Shown here: in pieces, positions 16,190 to 26,229 of the stretch
How positions within the stretch are numbered: position 1 is the first letter of the stretch
Layout: each line of letters begins with the position of its first letter
Origin: Amycolatopsis balhimycina FH 1894
GTDB lineage: Bacteria; Actinomycetota; Actinomycetes; Mycobacteriales; Pseudonocardiaceae
Direction of reading: 5' to 3'
DNA length: 64,000 nucleotides
Assembly (NCBI RefSeq): GCF_000384295.1
Contig: NZ_KB913037.1
Location: 8,123,533 to 8,187,532 of the forward strand
Program-made: the position numbers and the translations under genes
The notes under the pieces: model-generated
The model's database searches: none
What the model saw: the letters and a program-made list of their open reading frames with translations, nothing else
What the model was told of the DNA's origin: nothing

Positions 16190-16668
16190 CCGCGGATCGC
16201 CGTCTGGTACGCGGCGAGCGCGTCGGCGTCGTCGATGCTGCCGTGGTGGTGGACCTGCACCCAGCGACCGTCTTCGTAGGCGAAGAACCGCGTCGTGCGG
16301 ATGCTCAGGGGGACGGTTTCGGTCACGCGGTACTCGCCGGTCTCGCGGCCGGCGAACACCGCGTGGCCTTCGCCGGAGTACTCGACGATGTCATCGAAGG
16401 TGACGGTGACGCGGGCCGGACCGTGGAAGACGCGTTCGTACAGCTCGGTGATCGCTTCGCCGCCGCGGAGGATGCCGCCGAGCGGGTTGTTCAGCTGGGC
16501 CAGCGGATCGCTCGTCCAGATGCGGCGGAACACGTCGAGATCGCGCTGGTTGAAGGCGTAGTAGAAGGATTCGAGAGCGGCCAGCGCACCCTCGCGGCCG
16601 GGTCGGGCGGCGTCGTCGAGCCGGTTGCGCGCGCCGGGACCGAAGGCGGCGTCGAGGTGCCGGGGCAT
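16186..16668 (-). CDS. NTF2-like / SnoaL-fold protein
   Basis: 160 residues. The cone-shaped NTF2 fold is suggested by LESFYYAFNQRDLDVFRRIW, the GGILRGGEAITELYERVF segment and the closing strands TTRFFAYEDGRWVQVHHHGS. Members are small-molecule isomerases, hydrolases or stress proteins; the substrate is unknown. GGAGCAGAC precedes the ATG. It is divergent from an ArsR-type regulator with only 38 bases between start codons, so the regulator probably controls it. Confidence 0.8.
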   Translation of the reverse strand: MPRHLDAAFGPGARNRLDDAARPGREGALAALESFYYAFNQRDLDVFRRIWTSDPLAQLNNPLGGILRGGEAITELYERVFHGPARVTVTFDDIVEYSGEGHAVFAGRETGEYRVTETVPLSIRTTRFFAYEDGRWVQVHHHGSIDDADALAAYQTAIRG

Positions 16669-16683
16669 GTCTGCTCCTTCTAG

Positions 16684-16733
16684 AGTGTTCGATGGAGGTC
16701 GACCAGATGAGTGTACGACAGTCATCGAACACT
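16684..16733. promoter_or_regulatory. Perfect 11-base inverted repeat around the ArsR start, candidate operator
   Basis: AGTGTTCGATG (16684-16694) is repeated inverted as CATCGAACACT (16723-16733), with 28 bases between. The arms flank the ArsR start codon and the NTF2-like promoter region, an arrangement suited to autorepression. Confidence 0.55.
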
Positions 16734-17057
16734 GCGCGAGCGCGCGGGCTGAGCCACGTGCCACCGGGCGAGGTCGCCCTGCAGGACGCCCTCTCCGCGG
16801 TCGCCGACCCGGTACGCCGCAGCATCCTGCGTGAGCTGGCCGCCGTGCCGGAGTGGACGAAGGCGTGCGGCACGTTCGACCTGCCGGTGGCGAAGGCGAC
16901 CCGCAGCCACCACTTCGCCGTGCTGCGCGCGGCGGGCCTGATCGAGCAGCGCGACGAAGGCCCCCGGCGCCTGAACCGCTTGCGCCGTCCCGAATTCGAC
17001 GCCGCCTTCCCGGGCCTCCTCGACCTGGTGCTGCGCGAACCGGGCTCAAGTCCGTGA
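16707..17057 (+). CDS. ArsR-family winged-helix regulator
   Basis: 116 residues from the ATG at 16707, chosen because GGAGG lies 8 bases upstream; an ATG at 16692 would place that site inside the gene. The winged helix is seen in ALQDALSAVADPVRRSILREL, ATRSHHFAVLRAAGLIEQRD and the wing GPRRLNRLRR. No metal-binding cysteine pair is present, so it is not a classical metal sensor. The last residues and the TGA stop are supplied by the hairpin repeat at 17048-17106. Confidence 0.85.
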   Translation: MSVRQSSNTARARGLSHVPPGEVALQDALSAVADPVRRSILRELAAVPEWTKACGTFDLPVAKATRSHHFAVLRAAGLIEQRDEGPRRLNRLRRPEFDAAFPGLLDLVLREPGSSP

Positions 17058-17106
17058 ATGGCACATTGAGAGACTTGAAGTCCCTCAATGTGCCATTCAC
17101 GGACTT
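17048..17106. repeat. Intergenic hairpin repeat, GTGAATGGCACATTGA family, copy 1
   Basis: A 23-base arm (17048-17070) including GTGAATGGCACATTGAG is matched by its exact complement at 17084-17106 with a 13-base loop. It lies between the convergent ArsR and LysE genes and contains the ArsR stop codon. It probably acts as a bidirectional terminator. Confidence 0.85.
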
Positions 17107-17109
17107 CGG

Positions 17110-17754
17110 TCAGTCGCCCCGGCCGGTGAAGGCGAGGCTGGTGCCGAGGCCGATCATGACCAGGCCGCCGGTGCCGCCGACCAGCTCCAGGCGTCGCGGC
17201 GAGCGGGCGAACCAGGTGCGCGCGGTGCCCGCGACCAGGGCCCACGCGCTGTCGGTGGCCAGGGCGATCGCGGGCAGGCAGAGCCCGAGGACCAGCATCT
17301 GGGCGGGCACGGACCCGGCGGCCGGGTCGGCGAACTGCGGCAGCAGCGCCGCCAGGAACACGATCGACTTCGGGTTCGCGAAGCCGACGACGAAGCCGTC
17401 GCGCAGCACGGCCGGCACCCGGCCGCGCGTGGCGCGCACCGTCGCCGCCATCGCTTCGGTCAGCTTCCGGCGGTGCCGCACGGCTTGGATCCCCAGGTAC
17501 ACCAGGTAGACCGCGCCGGCGACCTTGATCGCGGTGAACACCGCCGCCGATGTCGTCACGAGCGTGCCGAGGCCGAACGCGACCGCGACGACCTGCGTGT
17601 ACACCCCGGCGGCGTTGCCCACGACGGTGAGCAGCGCGTCGCGCCGCCCGGCCGTGAGCGCGCGGCTGATCGTGAACAGCACGCTCGGCCCGGGGACCAC
17701 GACCAGGAGGAACGTCAGCGCGGCGAAGGCCGCGAGGTGCGTACCGGAGACCAT
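17110..17754 (-). CDS. LysE/RhtB family amino-acid exporter
   Basis: 214 residues with about six membrane helices. The N-terminal family signature is VVVPGPSVLFTISRALTAG followed by RRDALLTVVGNAAG. The middle carries FVVGFANPKSIVFLAALLPQF, another hallmark. Members export amino acids or their derivatives using the proton gradient; the substrate cannot be predicted. It is divergent from the HTH_42 gene. Confidence 0.9.
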   Translation of the reverse strand: MVSGTHLAAFAALTFLLVVVPGPSVLFTISRALTAGRRDALLTVVGNAAGVYTQVVAVAFGLGTLVTTSAAVFTAIKVAGAVYLVYLGIQAVRHRRKLTEAMAATVRATRGRVPAVLRDGFVVGFANPKSIVFLAALLPQFADPAAGSVPAQMLVLGLCLPAIALATDSAWALVAGTARTWFARSPRRLELVGGTGGLVMIGLGTSLAFTGRGD

Positions 17755-17826
17755 TTCGCGAGGCTATCGCCTGGCCGCACCGGACGACCAGGCGTTTTTG
17801 TCGGTGCCGGGTGGTAGGAAAAACGG

Positions 17827-19008
17827 GTGCCTCCGAAGATCAGTACCGACCAGCGCCGGGCCCGCCTCGCCGTCCGTCACTCCCTGGCCGCGCCCGCGGC
17901 CACGGTGGCGGACGCCGTGGCCGGGGTCGTCGCGCTGCACGCCACCGACCCGGCGACCGTCCACCTGTCCGCGTGCGCCCGGCTCGCCGGCCCGGCGGTG
18001 GCTTCGGTGGAGCAGGCGCTGTACGAAGACCGGACTTTGCTGCGGCTGCTGGGAATGCGCCGCACGGTGTTCGTGACGAGCCTGGACACCGCGGCGCTGG
18101 TGCAGGCCGGCTGCGCCGCGGACATCGTCGTCAAGCAGCGGAAGCTGCTGGAACAGCACCTCGGGCAGCAGGGGCACCCGGAGAACGTGCCGGAGCCGGG
18201 GAAGTGGCTGGCCGACGTCGAGGCGTCGGCCGAGGCCGCGCTGCGGGCCCGTGGCTCGGCGACCGCGCAGCAGCTGAGTGAAGACGAGCCCCGCCTGCGC
18301 CAGCAGCTGCTGATGGCCGCGGGCAAGCCGTACGAGGCGATCGGCAACGTGACGAGCCGGGTGCTGTTCCTGCTGGCGGCGGGCGGCCGGATCGCCCGCG
18401 GCCGTCCGCGCGGAAGCTGGCTCAGCACCCAGTACGTCTGGCACCCGCTCGACGAGTGGGTGCCGGGCGGGCTGCCCGAGTGGGAGCCGGACGAGGCCCG
18501 GGCCGAGCTGGCGCGGAGGTGGCTGCGGTCGTACGGCCCGGCCCCGGTGACGGACCTGCGCTGGTGGACGGGCTGGACGGCGGGCCAGACGAAGAAGGCG
18601 CTGGCCGCGGTGGCGCCGGTGGAGGTCGACCTGGACGACGGGCCCGGCCTGGCCCTGGTGGACGACCTCGGCCCGGTGCCCTCGCCGGCGCCGTGGGTGG
18701 CGTTCCTGCCGGCCCTGGACCCGACACCGATGGGCTGGCAGGAGCGCGACTGGTTCCTCGGCCCCCACCGCGCGGCCCTGTTCGACCGCAGCGGCAACGT
18801 CGGCCCGACGATCTGGGCGTCCGGGCGGGTCGTGGGCGGCTGGGCCCAGCGCCCGTCGGGCGAGATCGCGTACCGCCTGCTGGAGGACGTGGGCGCGGAG
18901 ACCCGCGCGATGGTGGAGACGGAGGCGGAGAAGTGCGCCGGCTGGTTCGGCGAGGTCCGGGCGGTGCCCCGCTTCCGCACCCCGCTGGAACGCGAGCTGT
19001 CCGGATGA
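17827..19008 (+). CDS. Winged-helix DNA-binding protein, HTH_42 (AlkX/AlkZ-like) family
   Basis: 393 residues of the HTH_42/DUF1006 family, which includes the interstrand-crosslink DNA glycosylases YcaQ/AlkX and the self-resistance enzyme AlkZ. Recognisable segments are VVALHATDPATVHLSACARL near the N-terminus, FVTSLDTAALVQ and ALDPTPMGWQERDWFLG. In the glycosylases the place now occupied by HAT in LHATDP holds a Gln-X-Gln or Gln-X-Asp catalytic motif, so activity is doubtful. Many actinobacterial genomes carry such variants with no known role. Confidence 0.8.
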   Translation: MPPKISTDQRRARLAVRHSLAAPAATVADAVAGVVALHATDPATVHLSACARLAGPAVASVEQALYEDRTLLRLLGMRRTVFVTSLDTAALVQAGCAADIVVKQRKLLEQHLGQQGHPENVPEPGKWLADVEASAEAALRARGSATAQQLSEDEPRLRQQLLMAAGKPYEAIGNVTSRVLFLLAAGGRIARGRPRGSWLSTQYVWHPLDEWVPGGLPEWEPDEARAELARRWLRSYGPAPVTDLRWWTGWTAGQTKKALAAVAPVEVDLDDGPGLALVDDLGPVPSPAPWVAFLPALDPTPMGWQERDWFLGPHRAALFDRSGNVGPTIWASGRVVGGWAQRPSGEIAYRLLEDVGAETRAMVETEAEKCAGWFGEVRAVPRFRTPLERELSG

Positions 19009-20490
<1,482 letters not shown>

Positions 20491-20495
20491 ACCCC

Positions 20496-21719
20496 ATGAG
20501 CGTCAAGAACCTCGACGACCTGCTCAGCGAGGACGGTGTTGGTGTCCAGGGCCGCTACGTACTCGTGCGGAGCGACCTGAACGTCCCGCTCGACGGGGAT
20601 CGCATCACCGACGACGGCCGGGTCCGCGCCGCGCTGCCGACGATCAAGAAGCTCGCCGACGCGGGCGCGAAGGTCGTCGTCACCGCGCACCTCGGCCGCC
20701 CGAAGGGCGAGCCGGACCCCAAGTACACCCTCGCGCCCGTCGCGAAGCGGCTCTCGGAGCTGCTCGGCGCCGAGGTCGCGCTGGCCGGTGACCTGGTCGG
20801 CGAGTCCGCGAAGGCGCTCACCGGCGGCCTGGCCGACGGCGGCGTCGTCCTGCTGGAGAACGTGCGCTTCGACGCGCGCGAGACCAGCAAGGACGCCGTG
20901 GACCGGTCCGAGCTGGCCGCCGAGCTGGGCGCGCTCGTCCCGGGCGGCGCGTTCGTCTCCGACGGCTTCGGCGTCGTGCACCGCAAGCAGGCCTCGGTCT
21001 ACGAGGTCGCGTCGGTGCTCCCGGCGTACGCGGGCGGCCTGGTGCTGGCCGAGCTGGACGTGCTGAAGAAGCTGACCGACGACCTCCAAGGGCCCTACGT
21101 GGTCGTGCTCGGCGGCGCGAAGGTGTCCGACAAGCTCGGCGTCATCGCGAACCTGCTGACCAAGGTCGACCGGCTGCTCATCGGCGGCGGCATGGCGTAC
21201 ACCTTCCTCAAGGCCCAGGGCCACGAGGTCGGCAACTCGCTGCTCCAGGCCGACCAGCTCGACCAGGTGAAGGGCTTCCTCGCCGAGGCCGAGAAGCGCG
21301 GCGTCGAACTGGTGCTGCCGGTGGACGTCCTGGCCGCGACGGGGTTCGCGGCCGACGCCGAGCACGAGGTCGTCGCCGCCACCGCGATCCCGGCCGACCG
21401 CGAAGGCCTCGACATCGGCCCGGCGACCCGTGAGCTGTTCGCGGGCAAGCTGGCCGACGCCAAGACCGTGTTCTGGAACGGCCCGATGGGCGTGTTCGAG
21501 TTCGAGGCGTTCTCCGGCGGCACGCGTGCCGTGGCCGAGGCGCTCGTGAAGAGCGACGCGTTCACTGTGGTCGGCGGCGGCGACTCGGCGGCCGCGGTGC
21601 GGCAGCTGGGCCTGCCCGAGGACGGCTTCTCGCACATCTCCACCGGCGGCGGTGCCTCGCTGGAGTACCTCGAAGGCAAGGAACTGCCGGGCGTGACCGC
21701 TTTGGAGGAGAAGAACTAG
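20496..21719 (+). CDS. pgk: Phosphoglycerate kinase
   Basis: 407 residues. It transfers phosphate from 1,3-bisphosphoglycerate to ADP. The N-domain signature [14 protein letters not shown], the [20 protein letters not shown] loop and the C-terminal nucleotide motif [14 protein letters not shown] with [13 protein letters not shown] are present. It starts 5 bases after gap, and its TAG shares bases with the GTG of tpiA, so the three are cotranscribed and coupled. 3-Phosphoglycerate made here is also the GpgS substrate. Confidence 0.97.
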   Translation: MSVKNLDDLLSEDGVGVQGRYVLVRSDLNVPLDGDRITDDGRVRAALPTIKKLADAGAKVVVTAHLGRPKGEPDPKYTLAPVAKRLSELLGAEVALAGDLVGESAKALTGGLADGGVVLLENVRFDARETSKDAVDRSELAAELGALVPGGAFVSDGFGVVHRKQASVYEVASVLPAYAGGLVLAELDVLKKLTDDLQGPYVVVLGGAKVSDKLGVIANLLTKVDRLLIGGGMAYTFLKAQGHEVGNSLLQADQLDQVKGFLAEAEKRGVELVLPVDVLAATGFAADAEHEVVAATAIPADREGLDIGPATRELFAGKLADAKTVFWNGPMGVFEFEAFSGGTRAVAEALVKSDAFTVVGGGDSAAAVRQLGLPEDGFSHISTGGGASLEYLEGKELPGVTALEEKN

Positions 21720-22504
21720 TGGCACGCAAGCCGTTCATCGCCGGCAACTGGAAGATGAACCAGAACCACCTCGAGGCGATCGCGCTGGTGCAGAAGATCG
21801 CCTTCGCGCTGCCGGAGAAGTACTACGCGAAGGTCGACGTGGCGGTGCTGCCGCCGTTCACCGACATCCGCAGCGTGCAGACCCTGGTCGACGGCGACAA
21901 GCTGTCGCTCACCTACGGCGCGCAGGACATCGCGCCGCAGGACTCCGGGGCCTACACCGGCGACATCTCGGGCCTGATGCTGGCGAAGCTGGGCTGCAAG
22001 TTCGTTGCCGTCGGGCACTCGGAGCGGCGCGAGTACCACGCCGAGACCGACGAGCTGGTCAACAAGAAGGTCAAGGCCGCGCTCAAGCACGGCATCACGC
22101 CGATCCTCTGCATCGGGGAGAAGCTCGAGGTCCGCGAGGCCGGCGAGCACATCCACCACACCACGACGCAGCTGATCGACGGCCTGAAGGGCCTCAAGGC
22201 CGAACAGGTCAAGGACGTGGTGGTCGCGTACGAGCCGGTCTGGGCGATCGGCACCGGCAAGGTCGCGTCGTCGTCCGACGCCGAAGAGGTCTGCAAGGCC
22301 ATCCGCGCCACCCTCCAGGAGAAGTACGGCGACGAGGTCGCTTCGTCCGTCCGGGTGCTCTACGGGGGATCGGTGAAGTCGGGCAACATCAGCGAACTGG
22401 TGGGCTGCGAGAACATCGACGGTGCCCTGGTCGGCGGAGCGAGCCTCGATGGCGAGGAGTTCACGAAACTCTGCGCACTCGCCGCGGGCGGGCCGCTGCC
22501 CTGA
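21719..22504 (+). CDS. tpiA: Triosephosphate isomerase
   Basis: 261 residues of the TIM-barrel family. GNWKMNQN holds the N-terminal substrate lysine, [10 protein letters not shown] the catalytic histidine, and [12 protein letters not shown] the catalytic glutamate and mobile loop. [10 protein letters not shown] and GALVGGASL form the phosphate site. GTG start overlapping the pgk stop (TAGTG). It interconverts dihydroxyacetone phosphate and glyceraldehyde 3-phosphate. Confidence 0.97.
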   Translation: MARKPFIAGNWKMNQNHLEAIALVQKIAFALPEKYYAKVDVAVLPPFTDIRSVQTLVDGDKLSLTYGAQDIAPQDSGAYTGDISGLMLAKLGCKFVAVGHSERREYHAETDELVNKKVKAALKHGITPILCIGEKLEVREAGEHIHHTTTQLIDGLKGLKAEQVKDVVVAYEPVWAIGTGKVASSSDAEEVCKAIRATLQEKYGDEVASSVRVLYGGSVKSGNISELVGCENIDGALVGGASLDGEEFTKLCALAAGGPLP

Positions 22505-22562
22505 TCGAGGCCACGACCGGGTAGCCTGTGTATCCGGTCCGTCACACAGCAGTGGACGAGTC

Positions 22563-22605
22563 CAGGGGTACGGTGGAGGTCGGAAACGACCATGCCGTAC
22601 CCCTG
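22563..22605 (+). promoter_or_regulatory. Structured leader hairpin upstream of secG
   Basis: CAGGGGTACGG (22563-22573) pairs with CCGTACCCCTG (22595-22605). Inside it GGTCG pairs with CGACC around a GAAA tetraloop (22578-22591). No T-run follows. A TAGCCT -10-like hexamer at 22522-22527 would put this structure in the secG 5' leader. It could instead be the tpiA terminator. Confidence 0.6.
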
Positions 22606-22631
22606 CATTCTCCTAGAGCCCAGAGGATGAC

Positions 22632-22862
22632 ATGAAGCTGTTCCTGCAAATCCTGTTGATCGTCACCAGTGTCTTCCTGGTGGTCGCGGTGCTGCTGCAC
22701 CGGGGCCGGGGCGGTGGCCTGTCGTCGCTGTTCGGCGGCGGGATGCAGTCGAGCCTGGCCGGGTCGAGCGTGGCCGAGAAGAACCTCGACCGGATCACCC
22801 TGGGGCTGGGCGCGGTCTGGCTGATCAGCATCGTGGGCCTGGGTCTGCTGCTCAAGGTGTGA
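22632..22862 (+). CDS. secG: SecG preprotein translocase subunit
   Basis: 76 residues with two membrane helices (about 1-20 and 53-75) and the conserved loop RGRGGGLSSLFGGG between them, the SecG hallmark. It assists SecYE in protein export. The gene is the usual follower of tpiA in actinobacteria. Its start is preceded by AGAGGATGAC, and a structured leader lies upstream. Confidence 0.93.
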   Translation: MKLFLQILLIVTSVFLVVAVLLHRGRGGGLSSLFGGGMQSSLAGSSVAEKNLDRITLGLGAVWLISIVGLGLLLKV

Positions 22863-22970
22863 GGCGTCCGGCGTTCCGTCCGTCGGCCGAGACCGGGTCC
22901 GGACGGCGGGGCGCAGCGATTCGGCGTGCCTATTGGGGGGCGCGCCGCCGATTCCTAGGTGTGAGGGTTC

Positions 22971-23315
22971 ATGGTTGGCGGTAACGCGATTCGGGGCACC
23001 CGGGTGGGTGCCGGTCCTACGGGCGAATCGGAACGAGGTGAATCGGCGCCACGGCGGCGGGTCGGGTACTGGTGCGCCAACGGGCACGAGGCTCGGCCGT
23101 CGTTCGCGCTCGAGGCGGAGATCCCCGACGAGTGGGACTGCCCCCGCTGCGGGCTCCCGGGCGGGCAGGACGAGAAGAACCCGCCGGCCGCGCCGCGGAC
23201 CGAGCCGTACAAGACGCACCTGGCCTACGTGAAGGAGCGGCGCAGCGACGCCGACGGCGAGGCCATCCTGGCGGAGGCGCTCGACCGCCTGCGCAAGCGC
23301 CGGGAAATCCTCTAG
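22971..23315 (+). CDS. rbpA: RNA polymerase-binding protein RbpA
   Basis: 114 residues. The core domain reads RRVGYWCANGHEARPSF followed by EWDCPRCGLPGG, giving the Cys/His residues of the zinc site. The C-terminal sigma-interaction region TEPYKTHLAYVKERRS is conserved. RbpA binds the primary sigma factor and polymerase, activates transcription and raises basal rifampicin tolerance. It is a known neighbour of secG in actinobacteria. A rho-independent terminator follows directly. Confidence 0.95.
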   Translation: MVGGNAIRGTRVGAGPTGESERGESAPRRRVGYWCANGHEARPSFALEAEIPDEWDCPRCGLPGGQDEKNPPAAPRTEPYKTHLAYVKERRSDADGEAILAEALDRLRKRREIL

Positions 23316-23330
23316 CTTTTCGCAGCGGCA

Positions 23331-23360
23331 ACCACCCCGGGACACCTCGGGGTGGTTTTT
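23331..23360 (+). terminator. Rho-independent terminator of rbpA
   Basis: ACCACCCCG (23331-23339) pairs with CGGGGTGGT (23348-23356) and is followed at once by TTTT. It is the clearest intrinsic terminator in the window. Confidence 0.92.
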
Positions 23361-23388
23361 CGCGCGCTCAACCGGGCGTGCGCGAACG

Positions 23389-23501
23389 GTCGACACGCGT
23401 GATCAGGCGGTCGACACGTGTGATTGAAGGGTCGACACGGCGCCGGGCATCGTGTCGACCCTTCAATCACGTGAGTCGACTCCTCAATCACGCGTGTCGG
23501 C
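23389..23501. repeat. Composite inverted repeat built from GTCGAC-GTGATTGAAGG units
   Basis: A 20-base perfect stem (23420-23439 with 23451-23470, containing GTGATTGAAGGGTCGACACG) has an 11-base loop. It is flanked by further partially matching copies, such as GTCGACACGCGTGAT at 23389-23403 facing ATCACGCGTGTCGGC near 23487-23501. It lies between the convergent rbpA and histidine kinase genes and may be a terminator or protein-binding array. Confidence 0.8.
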
Positions 23502-23576
23502 TCTTTGGTCACGGGGCGAGCGGGTCAGCTGGGACGGTCAGTCCTCGCCGCCAGGCTGGATACCGGGGGCCGGAGG

Positions 23577-24791
23577 TCAGCGGTCCAGCGGATACCGGGC
23601 CCGGACGCGGAAACCGCCGTCCTCGGTGCCGGACGTCTCGAAGCTGCCGCCCAGCAAGCGGGCCCGCTCGGCCAGGCCCGTGAGACCGTGGCCACCCGAC
23701 GGCAGAGACTCGCCGATGCGGCTGGCCCGCTCGTTGCGGACCTCGATCTTGAGCGCTCCGTGCTCACCCTGGATGCGGATGGTCGCCGTCGCGCCCGGGG
23801 CGTGCTTGTGGACGTTGGTCAGGCACTCCTGCACCGTCCGGTAGGCCGCCGCGGAGACCTGGTTCGGCAGCACCTCCGGCAGGTGCTCCACCGTCAGGTG
23901 CACCGGCACGTCGGAGGTGCGGATCAGCCGGTCGAGCTCGTTGATGCCGGGGCGCGGGCCGTCGTCGTCCGAACCCGCCCGCAGCACGCTGACCAGCGAA
24001 CGCAGCTCCTCCAGGGTCCGCTTCGACAGCGTGCGGATGACCTGCGCGGTCTCCAGCGCCCGGTCGTCGGTGGTCTGGACCTGCAGCGCGCCGGCCTGCA
24101 TGGCGATCAGGGTGATCTGGTGCGAGACGACGTCGTGCATTTCGCGGGCCAGCCGCGCGCGTTCCTCGGCGCGGACGGCGTCGGCGTGGAAGCGGCGCTC
24201 GCGGTCGCGGCTCGTGGCCAGCTCGGCGAGCTTGTTCGCGACCTCGGTCCGCGCGCCGATGAGCAGGCCGATCGCGATCGGCATGCCCGCGACGAGGACG
24301 CCGTAGATTCCGTCGAGGATGTGTTCGCGCCAGCTGAGCTGGGCGAAGTCCTCCAGCGGCCACTGCACGAACCGGCACATCCACACCAGCGCGGCGCCGA
24401 CCCAGGTCTGCCAGTGCAGCTGGCGGCGGGTGGCGAGCATGCCGAGCGTGATCATCGACGCGAGCTGGGCCCAGCCGGCCAGGAAGCCGGGGACCGCGAC
24501 GAGCACGGCGAGGAACGGGAACTTCCGGCGGAACACCACGGCGAGACACGCGGCGCCGGACAGGTAGATCGAGTACGGCTGGGCCTTCTCGGGGATCACC
24601 AACCAGACGTCGAGCACGGCCAGGATGACCGCGGCCGCGTCGATGGCGAACGTGACCACGGCGGGGCGGGGCACCGAGCCGAACAAGCTCAGGCCACGCT
24701 TTCGGACACGCTCGGCGGCCGATGGTCCCGTACCGGTGACCGAGATGCCTGGAATCGAGAGTCCCTCTGTACTCATCGCTGGCGACCCCAT
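23577..24791 (-). CDS. Orphan two-component sensor histidine kinase (HPK7 type)
   Basis: 404 residues. Several N-terminal membrane helices (about 44-180) precede a HisKA_3 domain with the phospho-accepting LAREMHDVVSHQ (His219) and an HATPase domain (SAAAYRTVQECLTNVHKHAP, GGHGLTGLAERARLLGG). It should pair with a NarL-type response regulator, but none adjoins it. An alternative start MSTEG lies 15 bases downstream at 24776. The 277 bases upstream, before the monooxygenase gene, hold no gene I can support. Confidence 0.9.
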   Translation of the reverse strand: MGSPAMSTEGLSIPGISVTGTGPSAAERVRKRGLSLFGSVPRPAVVTFAIDAAAVILAVLDVWLVIPEKAQPYSIYLSGAACLAVVFRRKFPFLAVLVAVPGFLAGWAQLASMITLGMLATRRQLHWQTWVGAALVWMCRFVQWPLEDFAQLSWREHILDGIYGVLVAGMPIAIGLLIGARTEVANKLAELATSRDRERRFHADAVRAEERARLAREMHDVVSHQITLIAMQAGALQVQTTDDRALETAQVIRTLSKRTLEELRSLVSVLRAGSDDDGPRPGINELDRLIRTSDVPVHLTVEHLPEVLPNQVSAAAYRTVQECLTNVHKHAPGATATIRIQGEHGALKIEVRNERASRIGESLPSGGHGLTGLAERARLLGGSFETSGTEDGGFRVRARYPLDR

Positions 24792-25068
24792 TCGTCTTGT
24801 GGACTTGGTGGTGAGAGGTGCTCAGGGCCCGATCGGGACGCGCAGCCGCAGACAAATGTGCGGATGCTAACGAGGTGGCGTACGAAGACGGTAAGTTTCA
24901 CCCGCTCTCCACGCCGTGGCGTCCGAATTCCGCAAGCGGCTGGTCTGTCCGGGGGATCGTCGGGGAGGGCTGCTACCAGCAGTGGGCGTGCCGTTTCCCA
25001 ACGTACGCGTAGACGACCACATCGTGGGAATCATGTTACCCACGTGTGGTCGCCCGGCGGAAGTTTTG

Positions 25069-26175
25069 TCACGCGGCGACAGGGTGGACGTCGTCGCCGA
25101 GGAGGTGGCCGAGGCCTTCGGCGCACGCCTTCGCGGTCTCGATCGAGCGTGGCAGCATGCTCGTCTCGTACTTCCGGACCGCTTCGCCGAGGCTGCGAGC
25201 CGTGGCGAGGGCGGTGCCGAGTTCCGTGCCGTCCAGCAGGGCGAGGTTCGCGCCGACCCCGAGCGGCGGCATCAGGTGCGCCGCGTCGCCGAGGAGGGTC
25301 AGGCCCGGCGTGTGCGTCCACGCGTGGGGGACCGGCAGGACGTACAACGGCCGGTGCGTGAACCCGCCGTCGTGGTCGGTCAGGAAGCGCAGCAGGTCCG
25401 GGTGCCACCCGGCGTAGCGCTCCAGCAGGTTCGCGCGCACTGCGTCGGTGTCGGCGAAGCCGAGGTCGGCGTGCCACTCCTCAGGGGCGTAGAAGATCGC
25501 GTAGCAGCGGATGTGCCCGTTGCTGTTTCGCTGCGCGAAGAGCGCCTGGCCGCCGATCTTCGCCATCGCCGTTCCTTGGCCGGTCAACGTCGCCAGCGCC
25601 GGGTGGCGGCGGTCGGCGTCGTCGAGCCCGAACTCGACGAACGTGACCCCGCTGTACTCGGGCAAGACGCCGGTGAGCGCGCGGCGGACGCGTGACCACG
25701 CGCCGTCCGCGCCGACGACCAGGTCGTAGTCCGCGGTGACGCCCTCGGCGAAGGACAGCCGTGCGCCGTCGCCGGTCGTGGTGACCTCCTCGACCGGCCG
25801 TCCCCAGCGGACGGTGCCGGGGGAGAGCGAGTCCAGGAGGATCCCGCGGAGCTGGCCGCGGTCGATCTCCGGGCGGAATTCGTCGTCCTCGGCGGGGAGC
25901 TCGTCGCGGACGACGGCGGCGGTGCGGGCATCGAGGGCACGCATCTGCTGGCCTTCGGGGCGGGCGAGTTCGCGGAACCGCTCGTGCAGCCCGGCCGTGC
26001 GGAGGGCGACCTGGCCGGTGTCGGCGTGCATGTCGAGCGTGCCGCCCTGGGGCCGCGCACCGGCGGAGGGTTCCTGTTCGAAGACGGTGACGTCGAGGCC
26101 GTGGAGTTGCAGGACGCGGGCGCAGGCAAGCCCGCCGAGGCCGGCGCCGGCGATGGCTATGCGTGAGGAAGTCAT
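25069..26175 (-). CDS. FAD-dependent monooxygenase (TetX-like, PHBH fold)
   Basis: 368 residues from the ATG at 26175, preceded by GGGGAC. The N-terminal dinucleotide motif is AIAGAGLGGLACARVL, the DG motif appears as DYDLVVGADGAWSRVR, and GLTLLGDAAHLMPPLGVG is the FAD ribityl-binding GD motif. This group hydroxylates aromatic compounds, including tetracyclines and rifamycins; the substrate here is unknown. It is divergent from a TetR regulator over an 80-base region with a clear palindrome, suggesting induction by a toxic small molecule. Confidence 0.88.
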   Translation of the reverse strand: MTSSRIAIAGAGLGGLACARVLQLHGLDVTVFEQEPSAGARPQGGTLDMHADTGQVALRTAGLHERFRELARPEGQQMRALDARTAAVVRDELPAEDDEFRPEIDRGQLRGILLDSLSPGTVRWGRPVEEVTTTGDGARLSFAEGVTADYDLVVGADGAWSRVRRALTGVLPEYSGVTFVEFGLDDADRRHPALATLTGQGTAMAKIGGQALFAQRNSNGHIRCYAIFYAPEEWHADLGFADTDAVRANLLERYAGWHPDLLRFLTDHDGGFTHRPLYVLPVPHAWTHTPGLTLLGDAAHLMPPLGVGANLALLDGTELGTALATARSLGEAVRKYETSMLPRSIETAKACAEGLGHLLGDDVHPVAA

Positions 26176-26211
26176 GTCCCCAGAAAAGCACAGTGACTCA
26201 CTAAGTGCAAC

Positions 26212-26229
26212 CACTACACTTTTGTAGTG
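26212..26229. promoter_or_regulatory. Palindrome between monooxygenase and TetR genes, candidate operator
   Basis: CACTACA (26212-26218) is inverted as TGTAGTG (26223-26229) across CTTT. It lies in the middle of the divergent intergenic region, where a TetR dimer would block both promoters. Confidence 0.6.

Noticed and set aside
15361..17060. Searched for a JetD/MksG-type nuclease after the SMC-like operon
   Set aside because: The following genes are an LLM oxidoreductase, an NTF2-like protein and ArsR; none has nuclease features.
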